Positions 52,303-60,151 of a stretch of DNA of 64,000 bases are shown here, in pieces (the first letter of the stretch is position 1; the number at the start of each line of letters is the position of its first letter). The notes under the pieces are model-generated. The model was not told where the DNA came from and searched no databases. It worked only from the letters and a program-made list of their open reading frames with translations. The translations under genes and the position numbers were made by a program. Location: the NCBI GenBank assembly GCA_965197795.1, contig OZ240228.1, forward strand, positions 1,984,001 through 2,048,000. Reading direction: 5' to 3'. Origin of the DNA: WHTK01 sp965197795. Lineage in GTDB: Bacteria; Chloroflexota; Dehalococcoidia; DSTF01; WHTK01.

Positions 52303-52953
52303 GTGGAGCCTTACGTATTAGAGGCCGGGGAGCTGCTACTGCAGGCCGCCTCGCTCGAGCTTGAAGAGCTTACGGAAGCGCAGTCACGTTACCTCCACGA
52401 GACCGCGATGCGCGAAGTACGGTTCGCCCATGCCCGTCTCGACCAGGACCGCCGCGACGCGCTCGATATCCTCAGCCGCCTGTTCCGCCTCGGCACGCCG
52501 CCGCGGCCGGACGGCTACTACCAGGGCGAAATGGTCGGCCTGTCGACCGGCCTGCTCGCAGATCCATTCTTTGAGTGGCTAACGCGCCTGTATCTGCCGT
52601 GGCAGGGCAAGACCTTCGACGCCCGCACCTCGTCCGGTGACAACGTGTTCTCCGACAACGCGTGGTCGAAAGCGACCGGCAAGCTGGGCTGGCCGGAATA
52701 CCGCATCTACGATGATGCCCAGCCCGAGACGGTGCGTGTGTTCCCCTTCCGAACTGAAATCGCGAGCGGCATCGAGGACGAGGATATCGAGGTCCTGCGG
52801 ATCAGCTACGGCGATTCGCCTAATCCGCTGCCGGTGCGCCGTATGGTGGATGAGATCGTGGAGCTGCCAGGCGGCTACATCCTCGGCAAAGCGCACATGC
52901 GGGGCCTGCGTGAGTTCCGTCGTGTTTGCTTCTTCGGACTCGTGAACGCCTAG
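52303..52953 (+). CDS. Hypothetical protein, start unclear
   Basis: A 216-residue soluble protein from GTG 52303. The same frame reads coding-like sequence further upstream (ELQPDQIVNLINDFRERE) back to 52210, where only an ATA codon with GAGGG ahead could start. Either a rare start is used or a base is altered. It has an acidic helical N-terminus and a C-terminal part with WSKATGKLGWPEYRI and DIEVLRISYG strands. It is not recognised. Its end overlaps the convergent gene by four bases. Confidence 0.55.
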   Translation: MEPYVLEAGELLLQAASLELEELTEAQSRYLHETAMREVRFAHARLDQDRRDALDILSRLFRLGTPPRPDGYYQGEMVGLSTGLLADPFFEWLTRLYLPWQGKTFDARTSSGDNVFSDNAWSKATGKLGWPEYRIYDDAQPETVRVFPFRTEIASGIEDEDIEVLRISYGDSPNPLPVRRMVDEIVELPGGYILGKAHMRGLREFRRVCFFGLVNA

Positions 52954-53654
52954 GCAACCCTTGAGTCCTCGGTTGAGTTCTCAGCCGGGACTCCATAAAG
53001 CTGTGAGCGCATGCGCGCCAGTTCGATCATCGCCGCTGGTTCACAATCATCGTCCGGCAGCACCGCCACGCCGGCGCTACAGTCGTACTCCCTGAGCTCC
53101 CTGACCAAACGGTAGATCGCCTGATCGGCGCTGTCGCGGTCGCACTGTACGAGGCAGATGGCGAATTCGAGGGGAGCAAGCAACGCGCTGAGGTCGACGT
53201 TTCGGATGACATTCAGGCAGCGCTGCGCCGCGTCGGCTGACTGCTCCTGCCAAGCATCGAGGGAGATGCCGCTGAGGTTGGGCGCAGCCGTTTTCAAGAC
53301 GACGACGGCCATCGAGAAGCCGTAGCGCTTGCACCGAGCCGCTTCTTCGTTGAGGCGCCGTTCCAGGTACCAGCGGTTGAGCAGGCCTGTCGACTCATCG
53401 CGGATGCTGAAGCGGCGGGCCTGGGCGGAGCGCTCCATGACCGAGACGATGCGAGGTTCTTCCTGTGGCTGCTGAACTCGCAGCATGACGTACCAGAGGC
53501 CGACCTCAATTATGACAACGTTCAGTACCAGGGCCACCGCGAGATGCGTGTCGAGCTCGAACTGCGAAAGCCAGAGCATGCCGACAGCTATCGCCAGGTT
53601 GGTGATCAGGAAGGCGATAGACGCCTTATTGTTGGGGCCTCGCGAATGTCTCAT
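52950..53654 (-). CDS. Membrane protein with degenerate GGDEF domain
   Basis: A 234-residue protein. Two N-terminal membrane helices are followed by a shortened GGDEF-like domain: the typical DESTGLLNRWYLERRLNEEAARCKRYG opening is there. The GGDEF motif itself is replaced by LAPLEF and the domain is short. It is therefore unlikely to make cyclic di-GMP and may bind it or act as a sensor. It overlaps the convergent gene by four bases. Confidence 0.7.
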   Translation of the reverse strand: MRHSRGPNNKASIAFLITNLAIAVGMLWLSQFELDTHLAVALVLNVVIIEVGLWYVMLRVQQPQEEPRIVSVMERSAQARRFSIRDESTGLLNRWYLERRLNEEAARCKRYGFSMAVVVLKTAAPNLSGISLDAWQEQSADAAQRCLNVIRNVDLSALLAPLEFAICLVQCDRDSADQAIYRLVRELREYDCSAGVAVLPDDDCEPAAMIELARMRSQLYGVPAENSTEDSRVA

Positions 53655-53747
53655 TGATTCGTACTAGGTATCGGCACAATTTTGCCCTGGATTTAGTCCC
53701 TAACGAAACAGTTGTCTGGACTTGCAGTGCCGGCAAGCCGTTTTCGC

Positions 53748-54722
53748 TCAGCTCGAAAGGTCGAAGGGTACGCCCAGACCCTGGGCCATTGCCCACTCGT
53801 AGCCCCAGGTAGCGATGAAGAGATCGTGGAAGCTGCCGCCGGTCAGCTGGTAAAGCACGGACTCGGAATCGCTGCGGCGAGGCCGCGCCTTATCGACAAC
53901 CACGGACGCCAGTTCGAGCACGTCCTTCTCCTCGAACTGACCCTTCCCGATCAGGGTGTCATAGGGAGGCTTCGGCTGGGGTTCGATCAGCAGCTCGTAG
54001 TTCGTAGCCACGACCTGGACCGAGGCTACGAACTGCTCCGTGCACTGCGACTCAGCCATCGAAACCACCAGCGCGCCCGACTTTACCCAGCCGGCCTCGA
54101 ACAGCGGCTCGCGGAGGTCGAAGTGTCCCGGAGCGCAGAGGTCGACGATATCGGCATCCGAAAGGGCCTCTTTGACCGAATCGACGGCCTGAACCGTCGC
54201 ACCCAGCTGCTGCGACATCGACTCGGCGAAGCGCTGTCGGTTCTGTGGTGTCGGGCTGTATACCTTGACCAGCTCCAGAGTCGGGATAGCCTTGAGCATC
54301 GCGACGATCTGCGGTGGCGCCTGCCAGCCGGAGCCGATAAGTCCCATGACGCGGGCGTTCGGCGGCGCTAGATAGCGCCCGGCGACGCCGGCGATTGCCC
54401 CGACTCGCAGCGAATTGAGGACGCCGTAATCCATGAGCGCCAGCATCTGCCGTGTCTCGCCGTCGAAGAGCATGAAGGCGCGTGTATGGGGTGGGTTGCC
54501 GAATACTCGCATACCACTCAGAAGGTCGTCGCCCGCGGAGAGACTGACGCGGATGCCCTCGAATTCTCCCGGCCTGCGGTCCACCAGGTTGTACTGACGC
54601 AGACGCCCCGCGCCGTGGGCTTCGACGGCGGCTTCGACGGCGTTCAGCGCTCCTTCCATCGCCTCGAGGTTGCTTCTCAAGGGCATGAGGTCGGAAGAAG
54701 TCAGCAGGATAGCCCCAGCCAT
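53748..54722 (-). CDS. Ornithine cyclodeaminase/mu-crystallin family protein
   Basis: A 324-residue NAD(P)-binding enzyme. The dinucleotide loop reads GLIGSGWQAPPQI (normally GxGxQA), preceded by NSLRVGAIAGVAGRYLAP, typical of the family. Substrates may be an imine, ornithine or an opine-like amino acid, and cannot be told here. The ribosome site is weak. It is an isolated gene on the minus strand. Confidence 0.85.
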   Translation of the reverse strand: MAGAILLTSSDLMPLRSNLEAMEGALNAVEAAVEAHGAGRLRQYNLVDRRPGEFEGIRVSLSAGDDLLSGMRVFGNPPHTRAFMLFDGETRQMLALMDYGVLNSLRVGAIAGVAGRYLAPPNARVMGLIGSGWQAPPQIVAMLKAIPTLELVKVYSPTPQNRQRFAESMSQQLGATVQAVDSVKEALSDADIVDLCAPGHFDLREPLFEAGWVKSGALVVSMAESQCTEQFVASVQVVATNYELLIEPQPKPPYDTLIGKGQFEEKDVLELASVVVDKARPRRSDSESVLYQLTGGSFHDLFIATWGYEWAMAQGLGVPFDLSS

Positions 54723-54854
54723 GTCGCGGTGATTCTACATTTCCCGGCCTCAAAGCCCAACGCGCTCTAGTCAGACTCGCTAGCTGTAGCCCGATCGCGG
54801 AACCGGCGTCCTCTGTGCCAGGAGGTCGTCATGGATCCGCGACAGGAGACGACT

Positions 54855-54896
54855 GCACAAAAGAGAGGAGGAGCACCGTCACCTGGCGCTCCTCCT
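54855..54896 (-). terminator. Strong intrinsic terminator of the microprotein unit
   Basis: On the minus strand a 12-bp stem with one G-U wobble (between 54885-54896 and 54866-54877) and a 7-base loop is followed by CTCTTTTG. It lies about 70 bases past the 20-residue reading frame. Confidence 0.85.
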
Positions 54897-54966
54897 ACTG
54901 GTCTGAGCCACGCTGCCTTGGGTTAGCCAGCTAGCTCTTGCCCTGCCGGCGGTGGTCCAGCAGGGC

Positions 54967-55029
54967 TTACACGTCAGTCTGCCAGACCCCATACTCGATG
55001 CGAATATTGGTGGCGTATTGCTTGATCAA
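54967..55029 (-). CDS. Candidate 20-residue microprotein
   Basis: A TTG codon at 55029 lies seven bases after a perfect AGGAGG and opens a 20-residue frame ending TAA at 54967. The peptide begins MIKQYATNIRIE and ends YGVWQTDV. No neighbour maturation gene is seen. A strong terminator follows, so the unit looks like a complete tiny gene. It could also be a small RNA or leader that only happens to have a ribosome site. The family is unknown. Confidence 0.5.
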   Translation of the reverse strand: MIKQYATNIRIEYGVWQTDV

Positions 55030-55183
55030 AGCTCGCCTCCTGGATCAGATGATAAACCCACCTGTAAAAGAAGGTACTCGGTACAACTGGCGGTTTTGAC
55101 TGTCGCGGGACACTCCTCGTCCCTTCCACTCAGGCGTGACCAAACCTCGAGTTGATGTCTTTAGTCCGCATTGAGTTAAGGGC

Positions 55184-56328
55184 GTGACATCTCACACTCT
55201 GCTTAAGAGTATTATCCCGTCTGTGAATGAAGAGGCCCCAGCCAACTCAGACTTGACCGTTACAAAGTGGTGGCTGGTTTGGACGGCTATAGGCTTCCTT
55301 GTGCTCATGACACTCATGATTTTGCTGCTAAACCGCTGGGGCCTATTGGATGAACAGCCAACTCCGGATGGGACCAGCCTTCTTGCTGCCGTCTTGTCGC
55401 TGGTTGGTACTGGCCTGACTGGTTCGCTCACTTTTGTCGGTCTTCTCCTTCGGCTAGCCCAGCAAGAACGCACCGTTCAGTTGACTCGCGAAGCAGAAGA
55501 GCGGCTCAGACTCGAAGCCGCTTTGAGGGCTGTCCAATTGATGGGCACTGACAATCAAGGATGCACTGCCTCCAAAGTCCGGGTGGCCGGAGCCCTTTTG
55601 CTTTGGTGGAGCTCGGCCAGAAACGGTTTGCTTTCTCGATGCTCGGGCATCTTTGGGCCGATGGCAGAGTGGAGAGTTCAACCGCTGGCCAATTCATAGG
55701 GCAGGGGTTGCAAGATCCGGAGCTCCGGACGATGGCTTCGGGGATTCTCAAGGCGAATGCTCGCTCTCTCTGGAGTGACGACGACACGCTCTACTGGCCC
55801 GATATCGATTGGCCGGGTGACATTGATCTGATCGACCGACAAGAAATACTGGAAGGCTTGTTTATAGCGTTCGCATCGCGCGACTACACCAGATGGGGCA
55901 TCCCCGCGAAGGTTGTTCTGATAAGTGTTCTTTCAGATGGCATGCATGACGGAGACAAAGGAATCGAGATCTCCGTGGCCAGAGCTCTCTTCGCCTTCCT
56001 GACCGCCGAAGATTACGAACAGGATCGAATACTCCAACTGGCAGACTCAAGCCTCAACTTGAGCGACCTTCTGGCCCTTGCTGATGCCAAGTCACAAGAA
56101 GACGGTACGGAATGGCTAGAACTTGAGGCCCTGGTCTCGCAGTTCGAGAGATCCGTATCAGGGAAAACAAGATTTGAACACCTGACCTGCCGTAGGTCTC
56201 AATCATGGATGCCTACTGATGGTATAGGGCCCCAGCCCTTGCACCTGAAAAAATGCCGAAGGGCACGAATCGAACTGAAAGAATCGGCGGCTTTCGTGGT
56301 CAGTGCGGCTTCAGTTTCGGGCACATAG
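55184..56328 (+). pseudogene. Membrane protein gene with one frameshift
   Basis: The first frame from GTG 55184 has two membrane helices (WWLVWTAIGFLVLMTLMILLL and a second around LAAVLSLVGTGLTGSLTFVGLLL), then a coiled coil. The frame changes at the TTTT run near 55594-55598. The second frame goes on without break (ALVELGQKRFAFSMLGHLWADG) to 56328. Together they form a membrane-anchored protein of about 380 residues. The extreme C-terminus lacks homology-like features and may be read-through. Less GC-rich than its neighbours. No family recognised. Confidence 0.6.
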
Positions 56329-56345
56329 AGCGACTTTCAATCTGG

Positions 56346-56420
56346 TGGTGGGCCCGGCAGGATTCGAACCTGCGACCAAGCGGTTATGAGCCGCCCGCTC
56401 TGCCGCTGAGCTACAGGCCC
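56346..56420 (-). tRNA. tRNA with CAT anticodon (Met, possibly Ile2)
   Basis: The minus strand folds as a full tRNA. The acceptor GGGCCTG pairs with CGGGCCC, there is a short D loop, the anticodon loop is CTCATAA, the T arm is GCAGG-TTCGAAT-CCTGC, discriminator A and an encoded CCA (56348-56346). The CAT anticodon suits elongator methionine. The GGGCC acceptor is also seen in lysidine-modified tRNA-Ile, which tilS (at the window end) would serve. Confidence 0.92.
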
Positions 56421-56445
56421 TTGGTTGGCATGCTAACACGGCGTT

Positions 56446-57144
56446 TCAAAGCAGACATTGTGCCGCTTCTGCCGGGTCCAGGCAGGCAGGATCGTCGTTC
56501 TTGACCGAGTTGGCGCGTTGCGCAACCGAGCGCTTCGCCAGGACATCGTCCGGCGCCGGCGCCAGTAGCGCCTGCAATGCTTCCGCGTCCTCTTCGCGTG
56601 GGTCCAGCCAGTAGTCGACGTCGTCACCGCTAAGGATGGCGGGCATGCGGTCATGAACCGCGGAGACGCCGTCGTTTGGTGTCGTCGTGATGATCGTGAA
56701 CGTGCGCTGCCAGCTGTCGGGCGTAGCCGGCCACGACTCGTAGAGGCCGGCGAAGAGCAGCAGCTTGCCGTCCGGGCGGTGGAACCAGATCGGTTGTCGC
56801 GTGGTCCCCGCGCCGGTCCATTCGAAGAAGCCATCAGCGGGCACGACGCAGCGGCGCTTGCTGAAGGCTTCGCGAAACGCAGCGTTGGTCGCGATCGTCT
56901 CTGCCCGGGCGTTGATCTGCTTCGCGGCGCGCTTGGCGTCCCTGGCCCACGCGTTCACCAGCCCCCACTTCGCGGGCAGGATTTCGCGCTCCTCGTACTG
57001 CATTCGCACGATCCAATGCGGGTCCGTGGGCGCGATGTTGTAGCGCGGCCGGTAATCGGCCTCGTTGATCTCCTCGGGGTTGACGCCAAGCTCCTCAGCC
57101 AGCCGCTGCTTCTGCTGATAAGTGAGCGTGAAACGACCACACAT
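56446..57144 (-). CDS. SRAP domain protein (YedK/HMCES-type abasic-site binder)
   Basis: A 232-residue protein that covalently caps abasic sites in single-stranded DNA. MCGRFTL at the start supplies the catalytic Cys2. The NIAPT and RAETIATNAAFREAF motifs follow, then RRCVVPADGFFEW (active-site Glu) and HDRMPAIL (conserved His). It is intact and stands just upstream of the tRNA gene on the same strand. Confidence 0.94.
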   Translation of the reverse strand: MCGRFTLTYQQKQRLAEELGVNPEEINEADYRPRYNIAPTDPHWIVRMQYEEREILPAKWGLVNAWARDAKRAAKQINARAETIATNAAFREAFSKRRCVVPADGFFEWTGAGTTRQPIWFHRPDGKLLLFAGLYESWPATPDSWQRTFTIITTTPNDGVSAVHDRMPAILSGDDVDYWLDPREEDAEALQALLAPAPDDVLAKRSVAQRANSVKNDDPACLDPAEAAQCLL

Positions 57145-57234
57145 GAGATGAGCTTACAGCCATGCACCAACCCGCGCTTGGTCACGAAGATCGATGCTGA
57201 GGCAGCGCGGCAGCCCTACGCCGCCATGCAATGG

Positions 57235-58161
57235 CTAGTCAAAGAACTTCTCCGCGACGATGTCCCGCTTCTCAAAACCGCGCTGCGTGATCGCGTACTG
57301 GGTGACCTGTTTGATCATGGCGTCGCTGCCGCAGAGATAGAGCTTGATGCGGTCCGGGTCGTAGGGGACGCCGGTGAGCTTCTCGAAGGGATGAACGTCG
57401 CCGGCTTCGGCCTCTTGCTCAGGCGTCGGAGCCAGTACTCTCGTGATACGTCCGGTGCTGTAGTGCCAGGGCGTACCCGCGTCTCGGCTGAGGAACATGT
57501 GGTACTGGAACGCGGGGTATTGCCGGCGGTGCTCTTTGAACTCGTCCTGGTAGGCGAAGTCGGCCGGGTTGCGCACGCCGTGCAGCAGGATGCCCTTGCG
57601 AATGGCCGGCGACCAGGGGTGCTCGCGAATGATCGGCACGCCTGCCGCGACGCCGGTGCCGGTGAAGCCGAAGACGGCGATCCTCTGATCCATTGCGTCG
57701 AAACGGAAGCTGCCCAGCGTCGCCTGGCCCAGCAGCACGTTATTCAGCTGCGAGTCGACCAGCTCCTCTTTCTCAACCACGTCCTCGAGCAGCATCGACA
57801 CGTAAGGATACTGGCGGATCAGCATCTCTTTGTCCGGGTGGTCCTCGTTGAGGTCCGGCAACTCGTTGACGTTCTCCACGGTCAGCGCGATGTAGAACTC
57901 GAGAAAGTCCTCGTGCGGCGCCGAGACTATCGAGTAGGCCCTGGCGGCGATGCGTCCGGTCACCGGGTTGTGCTTGCCAAGCATCGCGAACATGCCCGGC
58001 GTCGTGTAGTTGAACCACTCGGGCCGTTCCAGGAAGAGGCGGAAGTTCCAGGCCGAGCGCAGGGTCAGCTGGCGTACCGGGACGTCCTGCAGCTTCAGCT
58101 TCTGGAAGCGCGTGTTGTACTGGTTATCGAGGATCGCCCACGGGAAGTCGGTCCCTGCCAT
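57235..58161 (-). CDS. Ferredoxin-NADP reductase-like flavoprotein
   Basis: A 308-residue FNR-family oxidoreductase. The FAD domain shows RAYSIVSAP (the RxYS flavin motif), and the NADP domain has GFTGTGVAAGVPIIRE and the late LYLCGSDAMIKQV motif. The C-terminus ends KRDIVAEKFFD. It moves electrons between ferredoxin and NADP(H). The ferredoxin partner could be FdxA at 31283. Confidence 0.88.
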   Translation of the reverse strand: MAGTDFPWAILDNQYNTRFQKLKLQDVPVRQLTLRSAWNFRLFLERPEWFNYTTPGMFAMLGKHNPVTGRIAARAYSIVSAPHEDFLEFYIALTVENVNELPDLNEDHPDKEMLIRQYPYVSMLLEDVVEKEELVDSQLNNVLLGQATLGSFRFDAMDQRIAVFGFTGTGVAAGVPIIREHPWSPAIRKGILLHGVRNPADFAYQDEFKEHRRQYPAFQYHMFLSRDAGTPWHYSTGRITRVLAPTPEQEAEAGDVHPFEKLTGVPYDPDRIKLYLCGSDAMIKQVTQYAITQRGFEKRDIVAEKFFD

Positions 58162-58306
58162 CGCTATGTCTCGGTTCCTTCCTGGCCGGCGTCAACCCCG
58201 CCAAATCGAGAGGTATTTCGGCCCATTAGGTGACGGGCTATAGACCACCACCGCCGGAAGGCATCGCCTTCGACGCCATGTTACGATCGCGGCGGCTTGT
58301 GAACCA

Positions 58307-59365
58307 TTGACGAATCACATCAAGTTCAAGCTCCCCTTTCAACCGCCGTTGAAGCACATGCTCGCCAAGGCCGCCGATCAGATCCCGGCCGGCGAAGCCT
58401 GGCTCTACGAGCCCAAGTGGGACGGCTTCCGGGCCCTCGTCTTCTTCGATGGCAATGCCGTCTATCTGCAAAGCCGCGACCTCAAGCCGCTGGGCCGCTA
58501 CTTCCCCGAGCTGGAAACGCGGCTGGCCGAGGTGCTGCCCGGTCCGATGGTGCTGGATGGCGAGATCGTCATCGCCCGCGACCAGGCGCTCGACTTCGAG
58601 GCTCTGCAGATGCGCATCCACCCGGCGGAATCACGCGTGCGAATGCTGGCGCAGCGGACGCCCGCCTCGTTCGTGGCCTTCGACTTGCTGGCGTTGGGTG
58701 ATGAAGACCTGCGCGCGACGCCCTTCGAGCAAAGGCGCGCGCGACTGACCGAAGCTCTCGCGAACCCGACGCCGCCGGTCTACGTAACGCCCGCAACGCC
58801 AGATCCGGCAATGGCACAGGACTGGTTCGAGCGCTTCGAGGGCGCCGGACTCGACGGCGTCATCGCCAAGCGACTGGACGACGTTTACAAGCCCGGCATG
58901 CGCGCGCTGGTCAAGATCAAGCACCTGCGGACAGTCGATTGCGTCGTCGGAGGCTATCGCTGGAATCGCGGCGAGGAGGGGAAGGCCGTCGGCTCGCTGT
59001 TGCTCGGCCTCTTCGACGGCGCTGGCGTCTTCCATCTCGTGGGCCACACGTCGAGCTTCAAGGCGCAGGAGAAACGCGACCTCGTCTCCTTTCTGGCGCC
59101 CCACGTCTCGGCAGACGACGAAGTGGGGTTCGGCAAGGGCCGCATGCCCGGCGGGCCTTCGCGTTGGACCGGCGACCGCGACATGAGCTGGGTGCGCCTA
59201 CGACCCGAGCTGGTCTGCGAAGTGACGTTCGACTATCTGCAGGACAGCCGTTTCCGGCACGCCGCGACGTTCAGGCGCTGGCGCTCAGACAAGCCGCCGT
59301 CAGACTGTAGCTTCGACCAGATCGCGACGACGCCACCCTACGAGCTAAGCCAGATCTTCGCCTAA
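58307..59365 (+). CDS. Standalone ATP-dependent DNA ligase (LigC/LigD-ligase type)
   Basis: A 352-residue ligase. The nucleotidyl-transfer lysine is in EPKWDGFRAL (about residue 36), followed by LDGEIVI (motif III), FVAFDLLAL (motif IIIa), LDGVIAK (motif IV) and VKIKHLR (motif V). A C-terminal OB fold is present. It seals DNA ends in bacterial NHEJ or gap repair. The start is TTG 58307. The matching polymerase is a separate gene 0.8 kb away in opposite orientation. No Ku gene is in the window. Confidence 0.92.
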   Translation: MTNHIKFKLPFQPPLKHMLAKAADQIPAGEAWLYEPKWDGFRALVFFDGNAVYLQSRDLKPLGRYFPELETRLAEVLPGPMVLDGEIVIARDQALDFEALQMRIHPAESRVRMLAQRTPASFVAFDLLALGDEDLRATPFEQRRARLTEALANPTPPVYVTPATPDPAMAQDWFERFEGAGLDGVIAKRLDDVYKPGMRALVKIKHLRTVDCVVGGYRWNRGEEGKAVGSLLLGLFDGAGVFHLVGHTSSFKAQEKRDLVSFLAPHVSADDEVGFGKGRMPGGPSRWTGDRDMSWVRLRPELVCEVTFDYLQDSRFRHAATFRRWRSDKPPSDCSFDQIATTPPYELSQIFA

Positions 59366-59690
59366 GGCTCTGAACCGGCGGGCTAACGAGGACAGCCTAA
59401 AGCCGCCCGTCAGCGGGGTTGACCCGCTTCGTCCGCCGGCCTCGCAGCTGCGGCGGCAGCCCCGCCCACGTGTGCGTTTCTTGCACGCTTCCTCCGAGAT
59501 TCCAAGTGAGTCCGGAGAATCCAGGTTAGGAAACACAGTGAGGCTGCGGACGGCGCCGAAGACGTCGTAGTCCCACGTCGTGTCCACGGCGCCTGCGTCG
59601 TCCGTCAGCGCCATCGTCGAGCCCAAGCAGTACGTGAGGTAGTAGAACGTCTCCGTGCTGCCCACCTGGGCAATCCGTCGACGTCACTCG
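59345..59690 (-). pseudogene. RHS/YD-repeat fragment
   Basis: The minus strand reads one RHS core unit (RIAQVGSTETFYYLTYCLGS, then ALTDDAGAVDTTWDYDVFGAVRS), matching the C-terminal YD repeats of polymorphic toxins. There is no upstream core and the rest is unrelated Arg-rich sequence. It overlaps the ligase 3' end. It looks like an orphan, decayed cassette. Confidence 0.75.
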
Positions 59691-59980
59691 ATGACCAGGC
59701 GATCTAACTCCTTGAACTCGGACCACGTCATCCACCACTCGACGACAACCCCAAATTCATCTCGCGCGACGATTGCGTCTGGCCAAAAGTCTCTGCCGAA
59801 GCCAATCGACTTCGTTTCGCCTGGCGCAAGAGAGGTGACCAACTCTGCTTCCCCTCCGAAGATTTCATAGATCCGTATTTCCGAACTGGTTCTGTTCACG
59901 AAGTCGACGCCGTGGCTTGGATCGCAGGCGAGTCCCAGCACTAGTAACGGGGCAACCGCGAAGAGAGCTTTCAAGCTCAT
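59684..59980 (-). CDS. Small lipoprotein, possible immunity protein
   Basis: A 98-residue protein from ATG 59980 with a lipoprotein signal (KALFAVAPLLVLGLAC, lipobox Cys about residue 19). The mature part is beta-rich (VDFVNRTSSEIRIYEIFGG, then SLAPGETKSIGF) and ends with a short helix. It is not a known family. It sits between the HExxH-like fragment and the RHS fragment, the usual place of an immunity gene in RHS loci. That role is inferred from position only. Confidence 0.55.
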   Translation of the reverse strand: MSLKALFAVAPLLVLGLACDPSHGVDFVNRTSSEIRIYEIFGGEAELVTSLAPGETKSIGFGRDFWPDAIVARDEFGVVVEWWMTWSEFKELDRLVIE

Positions 59981-60029
59981 CACTGGGGACCTGCCTGTTT
60001 TTCAAGAGGATTCCTGGCACGCAAGCAGT

Positions 60030-60150
60030 TCACGTTGACGCTCCCGGATAGCGCGCAGTCGACAAGCGCTGCCCCGTTCCCCCTACAAAGTAAGCAAAGT
60101 AGAATACGTCACCAAGCAGCTCATACTGCTCCACGTGGCCCTGCTCGTGC
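60030..60150 (-). pseudogene. HExxH-type toxin-domain fragment of RHS type
   Basis: Forty codons read LRHEQGHVEQYELLGDVF, then a YFAYFVGG segment, and stop at 60030. An HExxH-like metal motif (HEQGH), Gln/Tyr after it and a hydrophobic YF stretch resemble the EYGHYxQ domain often found at the C-terminal end of RHS proteins. The 5' part is lost: the fragment abuts the PolDom stop. Decayed. Confidence 0.5.
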
Positions 60151-60151
60151 C

